A stretch of DNA of 21,700 bases from an uncultured Clostridia bacterium. Its GTDB lineage: Bacteria; Bacillota; Clostridia; Christensenellales; Borkfalkiaceae. The position numbers and the translations under genes were made by a program. Position 1 is the first letter of the stretch. Every line of letters begins with the position of its first letter. This document shows positions 7,456-14,945 of the stretch, one piece after another. The DNA lies in assembly GCA_934230055.1 (NCBI GenBank), contig CAKQEE010000005.1, positions 1 through 21,700 of the forward strand, written 5' to 3'. Under the pieces are notes generated by a model. It did not search any database and was not told the DNA's origin. It worked only from the letters and a program-made list of their open reading frames with translations.

Positions 7456-7494
7456 CAACCCCAATGGACTTTTATGCCTATCGGGGTTGTTTTT
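7456..7494. terminator. Bidirectional terminator between convergent genes
   Basis: CAACCCC (7456-7462) pairs with GGGGTTG (7483-7489) around a 20-base loop; TTTTT follows on the plus strand, and on the minus strand the stem is followed by ATTTTTAG. It sits between the DUF559 gene (plus) and the lipoprotein gene (minus), and can serve both. The long loop makes it a moderate terminator. Confidence 0.6.
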
Positions 7495-7559
7495 ATAATT
7501 TTTTTCATATCTCGAAGCAATTTCTTCTAAAAAATCGCTTCTCATTTAAACAGCAACGC

Positions 7560-8384
7560 TTATTTTACCGTAACGCTTATTATCTTTGCGGAAAGCTCTA
7601 CGGGGAGTTTTACTCTCGTGCTGTTGTATCTTACGAGCTGACTCTTGTCGGCGTCGTCCGAAGCCTCGAAAAGGTCGGTTATGGAATCTTCGTTATAAGC
7701 GGATTCTTTTACGCAATGGAAGGTAAGACCGTAGTTTTCGTCAGTCTTTGCTTCGTCGTAGGTTCCCGTGTAATACACGCGGTAATATTCGTAGCTTTCC
7801 GAAGAAGAGAACAGCGTGGTAAGCGCGGTTATCGCTTCGTTATTCGCGCTGTCGCTCGTGTCGTAGGTTGCGAACACGCAGAAATATCCGTTATAAGAAG
7901 ATATGTCCGAGGTGGGAAGATACCAAGTTCCTCTGCCCGTTTCGGAAGCGGAAGAGCTTGTGGAGTAAGAACCGTTCGCAAACCAGCTTCTCCAAAGCCC
8001 TACGGAACCTTTTTTATTCTTCAAATCGGAACCCGTATGCCCCGCATACTCGTATTCGCCGGTAATTTCGGGGAAAACGTCGTTGAAAACTACTTCCTGT
8101 CCGTCCGCTTTAAGGTCGCCTACCATTATCTGCGAACCGTATCCTTCCATAGTGTAAAAAATCGCGTCGTCGTAAAGCCCGTCTTTTGCGTATTTCATAA
8201 TTTTGTTTACGGTGTTTTCCGCAAGATTGGGGTAAAGCTTTAACGTAAGCGAATATTCGCCGTCCCCCGCGGAGAACCTGACGACCATGGTATTAGTCTT
8301 TTCACAAGCGGCAAACCCAGCCGCAAAACAACACAACATCACCGCTACCACGGCGTTTGCAAATACTTTGAAAAATCTTTTCAT
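7560..8384 (-). CDS. Cyclophilin-fold (PPIase-like) lipoprotein, probably catalytically degenerate
   Basis: 274 residues. The N-terminus (KRFFK, then a hydrophobic run, Cys27 in GFAACEK) looks like a lipoprotein signal, although the FAAC box is not a textbook lipobox, so it should be anchored outside the cytoplasmic membrane. From about residue 35 the cyclophilin pattern appears: SLTLKLYPNLAENTVNKIMKYA, GLYDDAIFYTMEGYGSQIMVGD, KGSVGLW and later YNGYFCVFATYD. The catalytic FHR of cyclophilins is FYT here, so the key Arg is missing, and the SQFFI motif is not preserved. It may therefore be a folding chaperone or binding protein rather than an isomerase. GGGAGG lies 12 bases before the ATG and a consensus promoter lies upstream. 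The fold call comes from motif spacing and is moderate in certainty. Confidence 0.7.
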   Translation of the reverse strand: MKRFFKVFANAVVAVMLCCFAAGFAACEKTNTMVVRFSAGDGEYSLTLKLYPNLAENTVNKIMKYAKDGLYDDAIFYTMEGYGSQIMVGDLKADGQEVVFNDVFPEITGEYEYAGHTGSDLKNKKGSVGLWRSWFANGSYSTSSSASETGRGTWYLPTSDISSYNGYFCVFATYDTSDSANNEAITALTTLFSSSESYEYYRVYYTGTYDEAKTDENYGLTFHCVKESAYNEDSITDLFEASDDADKSQLVRYNSTRVKLPVELSAKIISVTVK

Positions 8385-8423
8385 TTATACAGTACGACCT
8401 CCCGTCGATTTCATCTTACGTCT

Positions 8424-8452
8424 ATTTTACTTATATTTTTCCTTATTGTCAA
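8424..8452 (-). promoter_or_regulatory. Predicted promoter of the cyclophilin-like lipoprotein gene
   Basis: On the minus strand: TTGACA (8452-8447), 17 bases, TAAAAT (8429-8424), about 40 bases before the start codon. It separates this gene from cca, which ends at 8568 on the same strand. Confidence 0.82.
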
Positions 8453-8567
8453 TAAAAAAACGCGTTTCCCGAAGAAATTAAAGCTTCGCGCCGCCAAAAA
8501 AGCGAGGTTTTACGGCAAAATGTTTAGTTTTTCGCCGCCGCAAACGGAAAATTGCACCCCGCGCCGC

Positions 8568-9938
8568 TTACCTGCCTTTGCCGAAATCCTTTTTCGATCT
8601 TTGCAGAAGATAATTTTTTTCGTTACGCTCGGGAAACTCTCTGCAAACCGAAAGAAGCTTGTTCAGTTCTTTGCCTATATCTTCCCCGCAAAAGCCCTCT
8701 TCCATAAGTTCCGCCGCCGTTATTTTAAGGTCCTTTAAGGTAAATGGCGTGCCATCCGATTGCATCTTTTTTAAAATCGCCCGCCACTTTTCAACCGTCG
8801 GGCTGACTGCCCCGTCCTCTTTGCTTGCCGAATAATCCGCCTGTTTAAGGGCTAAAAGCTTCGGCACGAGCGGGTAATTTTCCGCAATAAAGGCGCGCAC
8901 CTTTCTTTCGCTTTCGCCGCAATCGATGTCGAGCATATGCGCCCCCACGAGAAAAGCCGTTTCTTTAATCGTTTTTTTATCTGCCTTCCACGCGGTAAGA
9001 ATACGCTTCGTCATCTTTTCGCCGACTTCCGCGTGTCCGTAATATTCGCCGTAATTTATTTTGCAATATGGTTTTGCCACGTCGTGGAAAAGCGCGGCGA
9101 GGCGAATATCTTTTTCCGCATAAAAAACCGTTTTAAGACTATGCTCCAAAACGTCGTGCTTATGATAGTCCGCGCGTTGAGCCATTCCTCTCCCCGCGGT
9201 AAGTTCGGGCAGAAGCCTGTCTAAAACGCGGATTTCGGAAAGCACTTTAAGCCCCGTATAATGCCCCTCTTTATCGGAAAACCCGTACTTTTTATCCGAT
9301 TCGAGAATTTTTTTAAGCTCGTCGAATATCCGTTCGGGCGAAACGTCTTTTATATTATCGGCGTATTTATTTGCCGCCGCCAAGGCTTCTTTCCCCGCGG
9401 AAAAGCCGAGTTCACCGCAAAACCGAGCAAGGCGCATAAGCCGCAATCCGTCGCTTTCAAAAACCTTTTCCGGCTCTTTTACCGTATTAAGAACTTTCGC
9501 CTTTATATCGTTTATGCCGCCGAGAACGTCGGTCAAAACGCCGTTATATATGTTGTAATAAACGGCGTTGCACTTAAAATCGCGCCGCCGCGCGTCCTCT
9601 TCCAAATCGAAAGTCGGCTCTGTAAAAGCGGGCGAATGTCTGCCGCCGCGCTCGTAAATCTCTTTTCGGAAAGCGGTATATTCGTACTTTTCCCCTTCGG
9701 AAACGATTACCGCCGTACCCGTTCTTTTATAAACCGCAGCGACGGAATACCCCGCTTCTTCCGCAAGCGCGGCAAAGGTCTCCGCGGGAACGGGGGCGGC
9801 AAGGTCTATGTCGCCCTCTGCTATTCCGCAGATAAAAAAGTTTCTCACGAACCCGCCGACAATATACAGCGGATAGCCCGTTTTCCTTATCGTAAGGCGA
9901 GAAAGATTATAAAGTTTTTCGCTCAATAATTCCTTCAT
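8568..9938 (-). CDS. cca: CCA tRNA nucleotidyltransferase with HD domain
   Basis: 456 residues, class II nucleotidyltransferase/poly(A) polymerase family. It adds or repairs the 3' CCA of tRNAs. Visible parts: YIVGGFVRN near residue 25 (usual form GGxVRD, so the last Asp is Asn here), GDIDLAA with the two catalytic Asp, RRDFKCNAVYYN, SDGLRLMRLARFCGELGF, and SPERIFDELKKIL. An HD phosphohydrolase domain follows with HDVLEHSLKT and LAALFHDVAKP, as in many bacterial CCA enzymes. All tRNA genes in this window encode CCA, so a repair role is likely. There is no Shine-Dalgarno site: a TAAAAT box ends six bases before the ATG, which implies a leaderless mRNA. CCA-adding is favoured over poly(A) polymerase by family prevalence in Bacillota, but the two cannot be fully separated by eye. 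Confidence 0.88.
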   Translation of the reverse strand: MKELLSEKLYNLSRLTIRKTGYPLYIVGGFVRNFFICGIAEGDIDLAAPVPAETFAALAEEAGYSVAAVYKRTGTAVIVSEGEKYEYTAFRKEIYERGGRHSPAFTEPTFDLEEDARRRDFKCNAVYYNIYNGVLTDVLGGINDIKAKVLNTVKEPEKVFESDGLRLMRLARFCGELGFSAGKEALAAANKYADNIKDVSPERIFDELKKILESDKKYGFSDKEGHYTGLKVLSEIRVLDRLLPELTAGRGMAQRADYHKHDVLEHSLKTVFYAEKDIRLAALFHDVAKPYCKINYGEYYGHAEVGEKMTKRILTAWKADKKTIKETAFLVGAHMLDIDCGESERKVRAFIAENYPLVPKLLALKQADYSASKEDGAVSPTVEKWRAILKKMQSDGTPFTLKDLKITAAELMEEGFCGEDIGKELNKLLSVCREFPERNEKNYLLQRSKKDFGKGR

Positions 9939-9944
9939 ATAAAT

Positions 9945-9950
9945 ATTTTA
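9945..9950 (-). promoter_or_regulatory. cca: Extended -10 box of cca, abutting the start codon
   Basis: TGA-TAAAAT on the minus strand, with exactly six bases (9944-9939) between the -10 and the ATG. A normal start site seven bases after the -10 would be the A of ATG. No good -35 is visible at the expected place. Confidence 0.55.
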
Positions 9951-9961
9951 TCATAAAATTG

Positions 9962-9990
9962 TTGTAATTTGTATCGTTTTGTAGTAAAAT
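9962..9990 (+). promoter_or_regulatory. Predicted promoter of the lipid kinase gene
   Basis: TTGTAA (9962-9967), 17 bases, TAAAAT (9985-9990), 37 bases before the ATG at 10028. It lies back to back with the cca promoter in an 89-base divergent gap. Confidence 0.7.
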
Positions 9991-10027
9991 TATTTAGCTA
10001 CTTTACAAAAGCATCGGAAATGAAGAA

Positions 10028-10900
10028 ATGTTGGATTTTATTGTAAACCCCGCCGCCGGCGGAAAAGACGGTACGAAAATTAAACGCGCTCTCCCGAAGC
10101 TGGAAAAAAGGCTTGTGGAAAAGGGCGTTCCTTACGTTATTCACATGACGAAAACTCCGCATCACGCCACCGCGCTCACAGACCAGCTTATCAAAAACGG
10201 CGCGACGGATATAATAGTCGTCGGCGGAGACGGCACCCTGCACGAGGTTATAAACGGCTTTTCGGAATTCGATAAAGTTGCCCTCGGCATTATCCCCTGC
10301 GGCACGGGAAACGACTATGCGGACGCACTTAATCTTCCGCTCGACCCCGTGGAAGCCTTGGACGTGATATTGAACGGCAAGCCGCAATACACCGATTTTA
10401 TGCAGATGCCTACCGTGCGCGGGCTTAACATTATAGGCACGGGCGTAGACGTAGACGTATTAAAACGCTACGCAAAGTGCAAAAAGAAAACGAAATTCAA
10501 ATATACGCTTTGCCTTATAAAATCTTTGCTGCACCTTAAAATGACGGATTTCGACGCGGAATTCAACGGCGAAAAGCACAGCTACCGTTCTTTTATAGCG
10601 TGCGTTGCTAACGGCAAATGTTACGGCGGCGGAATACCCATTTGCCCCGTTGCCGACGCTTCCGATAAAAAACTCGACTTCGTGGCGATAAAAGAACTTC
10701 AAGGATTAAAGCTTGTCGGGGCGTTTTTGAAGCTTAAAAAGGGCAAGATAATGGAATTCCCGCAGACGATACACAACCTGACGGAAGAAATTAAAATTTA
10801 TCCGAAAGGCAATTACACGGTGAACGTAGACGGCGAACTATACGACGACATACCCTTTGAAGTAAAGATAGTTTCCGACACGTTAAGGGTTTATAAGTAA
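10028..10900 (+). CDS. Diacylglycerol kinase-like lipid kinase (YegS/BmrU/DgkB family)
   Basis: 290 residues, the typical length for this family. It belongs to the DAGK catalytic-domain superfamily that phosphorylates diacylglycerol or related lipids with ATP at the membrane. The N-terminal FIVNPAAGGKDG, the nucleotide-binding GGDGTLHEVINGF (GGDGT at 66-70), and GIIPCGTGNDYADAL are diagnostic. The C-terminal NVDGELYDDIPFEVKIV is the usual end of the fold. Its ribosome binding site is weak (GGAA / GAAG before ATG). It is a single-gene unit with its own promoter and a strong terminator. Substrate (diacylglycerol, undecaprenol or another lipid) cannot be decided, so no symbol is given. Confidence 0.9.
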   Translation: MLDFIVNPAAGGKDGTKIKRALPKLEKRLVEKGVPYVIHMTKTPHHATALTDQLIKNGATDIIVVGGDGTLHEVINGFSEFDKVALGIIPCGTGNDYADALNLPLDPVEALDVILNGKPQYTDFMQMPTVRGLNIIGTGVDVDVLKRYAKCKKKTKFKYTLCLIKSLLHLKMTDFDAEFNGEKHSYRSFIACVANGKCYGGGIPICPVADASDKKLDFVAIKELQGLKLVGAFLKLKKGKIMEFPQTIHNLTEEIKIYPKGNYTVNVDGELYDDIPFEVKIVSDTLRVYK

Positions 10901-10975
10901 AGCGAAATTTTTTGCGGAATTATATGCGAAAAAATACGTAATACCGCAAATTTAAAACAGCATAGTGAAAGAAAG

Positions 10976-11010
10976 ACCGACGGACTTTTTGTCCGTCGGT
11001 TTTGTTTTTT
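10976..11010 (+). terminator. Strong terminator after the lipid kinase gene
   Basis: ACCGACGGAC, five-base T loop, GTCCGTCGGT, then TTTTGTTTTTTT. Ten perfect pairs with a long T-run. On the other strand the stem is followed by only short T-runs (CTTTCTTTC), so it is a weaker stop for the engB side. Confidence 0.92.
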
Positions 11011-11059
11011 TATTTTTTCTCTTATCGGTCGTTATAAGCCGTGCCTTTTGCAACAGTCT

Positions 11060-11122
11060 TCGAAGAATCTTATTTCCCCGTCATTCTGAGCCGCGCTTCT
11101 TGCTCCCGCTTCCGAAGAATTT
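11060..11122. repeat. Possible fragment of an 'attcttcg...ctcagaatgac' interspersed repeat
   Basis: Read on the minus strand the stretch has ATTCTTCGG, then GCTCAGAATGACGGGG, then AGATTCTTCGAAG. The pair of ATTCTTCG blocks around CTCAGAATGACG resembles an extragenic repeat I know from many bacterial genomes. It fills the gap after engB. Identification is by recall only and there is no second copy here to compare. Confidence 0.35.
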
Positions 11123-11134
11123 TTCCTTTTTTCG

Positions 11135-11776
11135 TCATAACAAAGATTTTTCTTCTTCGCCCTCATCCGCATCCTCTTTTTCGCGTCCGAAAAGCTTTTC
11201 CGCCTTTATCGCCGCCTCTATCGCCGCAAAAATTTCCGCTTTCCCCGCGCCCGTTTCCGCGGAAGAAGATATAACGTCCTTTACACCCACTTTCATGCAG
11301 GAAGCAAGCTTCGCCGCCGCCGGTTTTACGCGCGTTTTGGGTAGTTTATCCGCTTTGGTCGCAACGAAAACGGTGGGAATAGCGTAATGATAAACGTAGT
11401 TCGCCATAGTATAGTCGTCCGCGGTCGGTTCGTGACGAATATCGAGAAGGGATATAAGCAAAGTAAGTTTTTCCTTTTGCAAAAACTCTTCCATAAGCCT
11501 GCCCCACTTTTCCTTTTCCGCCTTGCTGACCTTTGCAAAGCCGTACCCCGGCAGATCGGCAAGCACGAACTCGCCGAAATCGAAATAATTTATAAGCCGC
11601 GTACGCCCGGGCGTAACGGAAGTTCTTGCGAGCTTTTTGTTGCCCGCAAGCATATTGATAAGCGAGGACTTGCCCACGTTGGACTTGCCCGCCACCGCGA
11701 TTATCGGCTTATTCGTTTTGTAAAATTTAGAGCCGTCAGGGGCGCTCGTTATAAATTGTGCGGGTTTCAAGTTCAT
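11135..11776 (-). CDS. engB: Ribosome biogenesis GTPase EngB (YsxC/YihA)
   Basis: 213 residues. A TrmE-Era-EngA-EngB-type GTPase needed for 50S subunit assembly. G1 is GKSNVGKSS at residues 30-38, G2 TPGRTRLINYF, G3 DLPGYGFAKVS, G4 ATKADKL and G5 SSSAETG. The DLPGYG(F/Y)A form of G3 and the SNVGKSSL form of G1 are specific for EngB. The C-terminus carries an acidic tail (EKEDADEGEEEKSLL) beyond the usual domain. The ATG overlaps the stop of lon by four bases (ATGA), the well-known lon-ysxC pairing of Bacillota. It is the last gene of the uvrC-HAD-lon-engB unit. Confidence 0.95.
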   Translation of the reverse strand: MNLKPAQFITSAPDGSKFYKTNKPIIAVAGKSNVGKSSLINMLAGNKKLARTSVTPGRTRLINYFDFGEFVLADLPGYGFAKVSKAEKEKWGRLMEEFLQKEKLTLLISLLDIRHEPTADDYTMANYVYHYAIPTVFVATKADKLPKTRVKPAAAKLASCMKVGVKDVISSSAETGAGKAEIFAAIEAAIKAEKLFGREKEDADEGEEEKSLL

Positions 11777-14124
11777 AAATCACCTATCGCAACGGTAAAC
11801 ACTTCGTCCGCGTCCGTTACGGGAACGAAGGTTATCGCCTTTTTAACCTCTTCTGGAATATCCGCAAGGTCTTTTTCGTTCGCGCGCGGAATAATAACCG
11901 TTTTTATTCCCTTTCTGAAAGCCGCAAGCGATTTTTCTTTAAGCCCGCCTATCGGAAGCACTTTTCCGCGCAGGGTTATTTCGCCCGTCATGGCAACGCC
12001 CTTTTTAACGGGTTTATCGGTAAACGCGGATAAAATCGCCGTAGCCATGGTTATGCCCGCGGAAGGTCCGTCCTTCGGCGTAGCCCCCTCGGGAACGTGT
12101 ATGTGAATGTCGGTGTTTTCAAACCTCTCCGCGTCTATTTTATAGTTTTCCGCGTGCGCCCTGATATAACTTATCGCGGCACGCGCGGATTCTTTCATCA
12201 CGTCGCCGAGCTTGCCCGTCAAAAGAATTTCGCCCTTGCCCTTCATAAGCGCGGCTTCTATCGTGAGAGTGGTGCCGCCTACGCTCGTCCACGCAAGCCC
12301 CGTACACGCGCCCACTTCCCCGCCGATAACCTCTTCTTCGAGACGTTTTCTCACGCCTAAAAGCTCCGGTATATCCGTTTCCTTTACGATTTGCTTTTTA
12401 AGGCGCGGGTGCTTTGCGAATTTAACCGCGATTTTGCGCACCACGCCGCTTATTTCGCGCTCTAAGTTTCTTACGCCCGCCTCCGCCGTGTATCCGCGTA
12501 TGATTTCGGTAACGGCTTCGTCCTCTATTTCGATTTTCTTTTCCGTAAGCCCGTTGTTTTTTATCTGTTTGGGTATGAGATACCTTTTTGCTATCTGGAA
12601 TTTCTCTTCGTCCGTATAGCCCGAAAGTTCTATGATTTCCATTCTGTCGAGCAGCGGATAAGGTATGGTATCAACGCTGTTCGCGGTGGTTATAAACATA
12701 ACCTTGGAAAGGTCGAACGGGATTTCCATATACCTATCGCGGAAAGTGGCGTTCTGTTCGGGATCTAAAACCTCTAAAAGCGCGCTTGCGGGATCTCCGT
12801 GAATATCGGAAGAAAGCTTGTCTATCTCGTCTAAAAGGAACACGGGATTGTTTGAACCCGCCGTTTTAAGCCCCGTTATAATGCGCCCCGGCATAGCCCC
12901 TACGTAAGTTTTTCTGTGTCCGCGGATTTCCGCTTCGTCCTTAACGCCGCCGAGACTCATTCTCACGAATTTTCTCCCGAGAGAACGCGCTATCGAAGTC
13001 GCCACCGAGGTTTTGCCCACTCCGGGAGGGCCTACGAAGCAAAGGATAGGTCCTTTTATAGACTTCGTGAGCTGCAAAACGGCAAGATATTCCACGATGC
13101 GCTCTTTAACCTTTTCCAGACCGAAATGGTCGGCGTCGAGCATTGCGCTTGCTGCGGCAAGGTCCTCGTTATCCTCCGTATGCTCGTTAAAAGGAAGTTC
13201 GAGAATCCAGTCTATATAATTGAGAATTACCGAATATTCGGGCGAAGAGGGATTTATTTTATCGAGGCGGGAAAGCTCCTTCAAAGTCTTTTCTTCCGCG
13301 TATGCGGGCAGTTTTTTGGCAAGGATTCTCTCCCTTAATTCGTCGCCCTCTTCGGGATCGTCGCCGAGTTCGGTGTGAATGGCTTTAAGTTGCTCTCTCA
13401 AATAAAATTCTTTTTGGCTTTTATCTATGCTTCCGCGCACTCTGCCCGCTATTTTCTTTTCCACTTTCGCGATTTCGAGTTCGGTGGTAAAAAGCTTTTC
13501 AAAAGCTTTAAGCCTTTCGAGCGTGCCGCTTATCGTAAGCATTTTTTGGCAATCCTCTTCCTTAAAGTTCACCACGGACATAGCGTTATCCATAAAGTCG
13601 TCGGGAGAAGTAAGCGCGGTTATCGTGGCAAGCATTTCTTTGTTTATGCGCTTATCGAAAAGAGTGTACTCGTAAAAAGCGTTCTTCGCCACGCGGAAGT
13701 ACGCTTCCGTTTCCACGGGGTCGGCGTCGCAAACGTAAGGCGCAGGCTCCACCACCGCGGTATAATAATCTTTGGTATCGCAAAACTGTTTTATCTTCGC
13801 GCGGGAAACGGCTTCTACGCAAAGCTTCATATTGCCGCCCTGAACCTTTATAACCTGCTTTATTCTCGCTATAACGCCTACTTTTAATATGTCCGCCTTT
13901 CTCGGCGCGTCTATAAAAGCGTTCTTTTGCGCCGCTATAAACAAAAATCCTTCCGCAGACTCCACGGCGTTTACCGAAATCGGTCTGCCTACGTCGAAAT
14001 TAAGAATCGTTCTCGGAAAGAGAACTTTGCCGCGAAGAGGCACGACGGGGAGAATTCTCTCTCCGCTTTCCGCATTCGGCAAAATTTCTTTTGTTTCATA
14101 TTCGTTTATTTTTTTCTCTTCCAT
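11773..14124 (-). CDS. lon: ATP-dependent Lon protease (LonA)
   Basis: 783 residues, full length for LonA. The N-terminal substrate-binding domain starts with LPVVPLRGKVLFPRTI. A coiled, charged region is followed by the AAA+ module with Walker A GPPGVGKTS, Walker B VFLLDEIDKL, and sensor/arginine-finger parts. The C-terminal protease domain contains the catalytic dyad: Ser688 in PKDGPSAGI and Lys731 in GGLKEKSLAAFRKG. It degrades misfolded and regulatory proteins in the cytoplasm. AAAGGTG lies before the ATG. It begins 17 bases after the HAD gene and overlaps engB by four bases. No heat-shock operator is visible directly in front of it, and it probably depends on the uvrC promoter. Confidence 0.97.
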   Translation of the reverse strand: MEEKKINEYETKEILPNAESGERILPVVPLRGKVLFPRTILNFDVGRPISVNAVESAEGFLFIAAQKNAFIDAPRKADILKVGVIARIKQVIKVQGGNMKLCVEAVSRAKIKQFCDTKDYYTAVVEPAPYVCDADPVETEAYFRVAKNAFYEYTLFDKRINKEMLATITALTSPDDFMDNAMSVVNFKEEDCQKMLTISGTLERLKAFEKLFTTELEIAKVEKKIAGRVRGSIDKSQKEFYLREQLKAIHTELGDDPEEGDELRERILAKKLPAYAEEKTLKELSRLDKINPSSPEYSVILNYIDWILELPFNEHTEDNEDLAAASAMLDADHFGLEKVKERIVEYLAVLQLTKSIKGPILCFVGPPGVGKTSVATSIARSLGRKFVRMSLGGVKDEAEIRGHRKTYVGAMPGRIITGLKTAGSNNPVFLLDEIDKLSSDIHGDPASALLEVLDPEQNATFRDRYMEIPFDLSKVMFITTANSVDTIPYPLLDRMEIIELSGYTDEEKFQIAKRYLIPKQIKNNGLTEKKIEIEDEAVTEIIRGYTAEAGVRNLEREISGVVRKIAVKFAKHPRLKKQIVKETDIPELLGVRKRLEEEVIGGEVGACTGLAWTSVGGTTLTIEAALMKGKGEILLTGKLGDVMKESARAAISYIRAHAENYKIDAERFENTDIHIHVPEGATPKDGPSAGITMATAILSAFTDKPVKKGVAMTGEITLRGKVLPIGGLKEKSLAAFRKGIKTVIIPRANEKDLADIPEEVKKAITFVPVTDADEVFTVAIGDL

Positions 14125-14141
14125 ATATTCACCTTTTTAGT

Positions 14142-14945
14142 TTATAAACAATATTTTCTCAAAAGATACTCTACGGGGCGGTCGGCATACGGAACGGTTA
14201 TTTCCGTTGCCACCTCTTTAAGCTCTTCTCTCGCGTCGCCCACCGCAACGCCGTGCCACTCTCCCGATAAAAGCTCTATATCGTTTGTTGAATCGCCCAC
14301 CGCTATCACTTCCGAATAGGGAACGTTATAATATTTAGCAAGATATTCCACGGAATATTTCTTGTCGTAACGCTTATCCACAACCTCCACGAGCATGGGC
14401 GCGCCGTTGTTGGCAACAAGCTTGCCCGCGTACTTTTTATTTATTTCGTCCGTAACGCGGCGTATTTTGTCCGGCTCTCCCATACCGCCCACTTTAAGCA
14501 CCGTGCGCTTTTCTTTTAAGATGTACTCAACAAGGTCGGGAGTATGCACTCCGCGCACTTTGCAGGCAGCTTCGTAAAAATCGGTATACTTACACTTGCA
14601 GGATAGGTGCATCACGTCGTCTATATCCGCAAGAGAGGTTATTCCGCTTTTAATCAGAAAATCCGCCACCTCCGCCGCAAGGCGGTAATCCATTCCGCCC
14701 TCGAAAAGGCTTTTGCCCGTCGCAACGTCGTTTATCATCGCACCCTGATAGCTTATAACAAGCCCTTTAAGTCCGTATTCTCTGCAAACAGGCAGAATTG
14801 AAGAATACATTCTACCCGTGCATATCGCAAAAATACCGCCTTTTTTTTCGTATTCCTTTATCGCGGCAACCGTTTCCGGCTCTATAATTCCGGGGGCTTT
14901 GCCCAGCGTCCCGTCGAAATCGCTTATAAACAATTTGTATTTCAT
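14142..14945 (-). CDS. Cof-type HAD-superfamily phosphatase
   Basis: 267 residues. HAD hydrolase of the Cof/YbiV type with a C2B cap. Motif I is SDFDGT (nucleophile Asp9, acid/base Asp11), motif II/III lies near residue 40 (CTGR is the family's early marker) and the Lys around residue 190, and motif IV is GDSTNDIELL. Such enzymes dephosphorylate sugar phosphates, FMN, PLP or related metabolites; the actual substrate cannot be told from sequence. It lies between uvrC and lon and overlaps the uvrC stop by four bases (ATGA), so it is translationally coupled to a repair gene without an obvious functional link. Confidence 0.9.
   Translation of the reverse strand: MKYKLFISDFDGTLGKAPGIIEPETVAAIKEYEKKGGIFAICTGRMYSSILPVCREYGLKGLVISYQGAMINDVATGKSLFEGGMDYRLAAEVADFLIKSGITSLADIDDVMHLSCKCKYTDFYEAACKVRGVHTPDLVEYILKEKRTVLKVGGMGEPDKIRRVTDEINKKYAGKLVANNGAPMLVEVVDKRYDKKYSVEYLAKYYNVPYSEVIAVGDSTNDIELLSGEWHGVAVGDAREELKEVATEITVPYADRPVEYLLRKYCL

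Noticed and set aside
12916..13887. Several 100-170 codon plus-strand frames opposite lon
   Set aside because: They mirror the lon coding strand, have no ribosome sites and show no family patterns.
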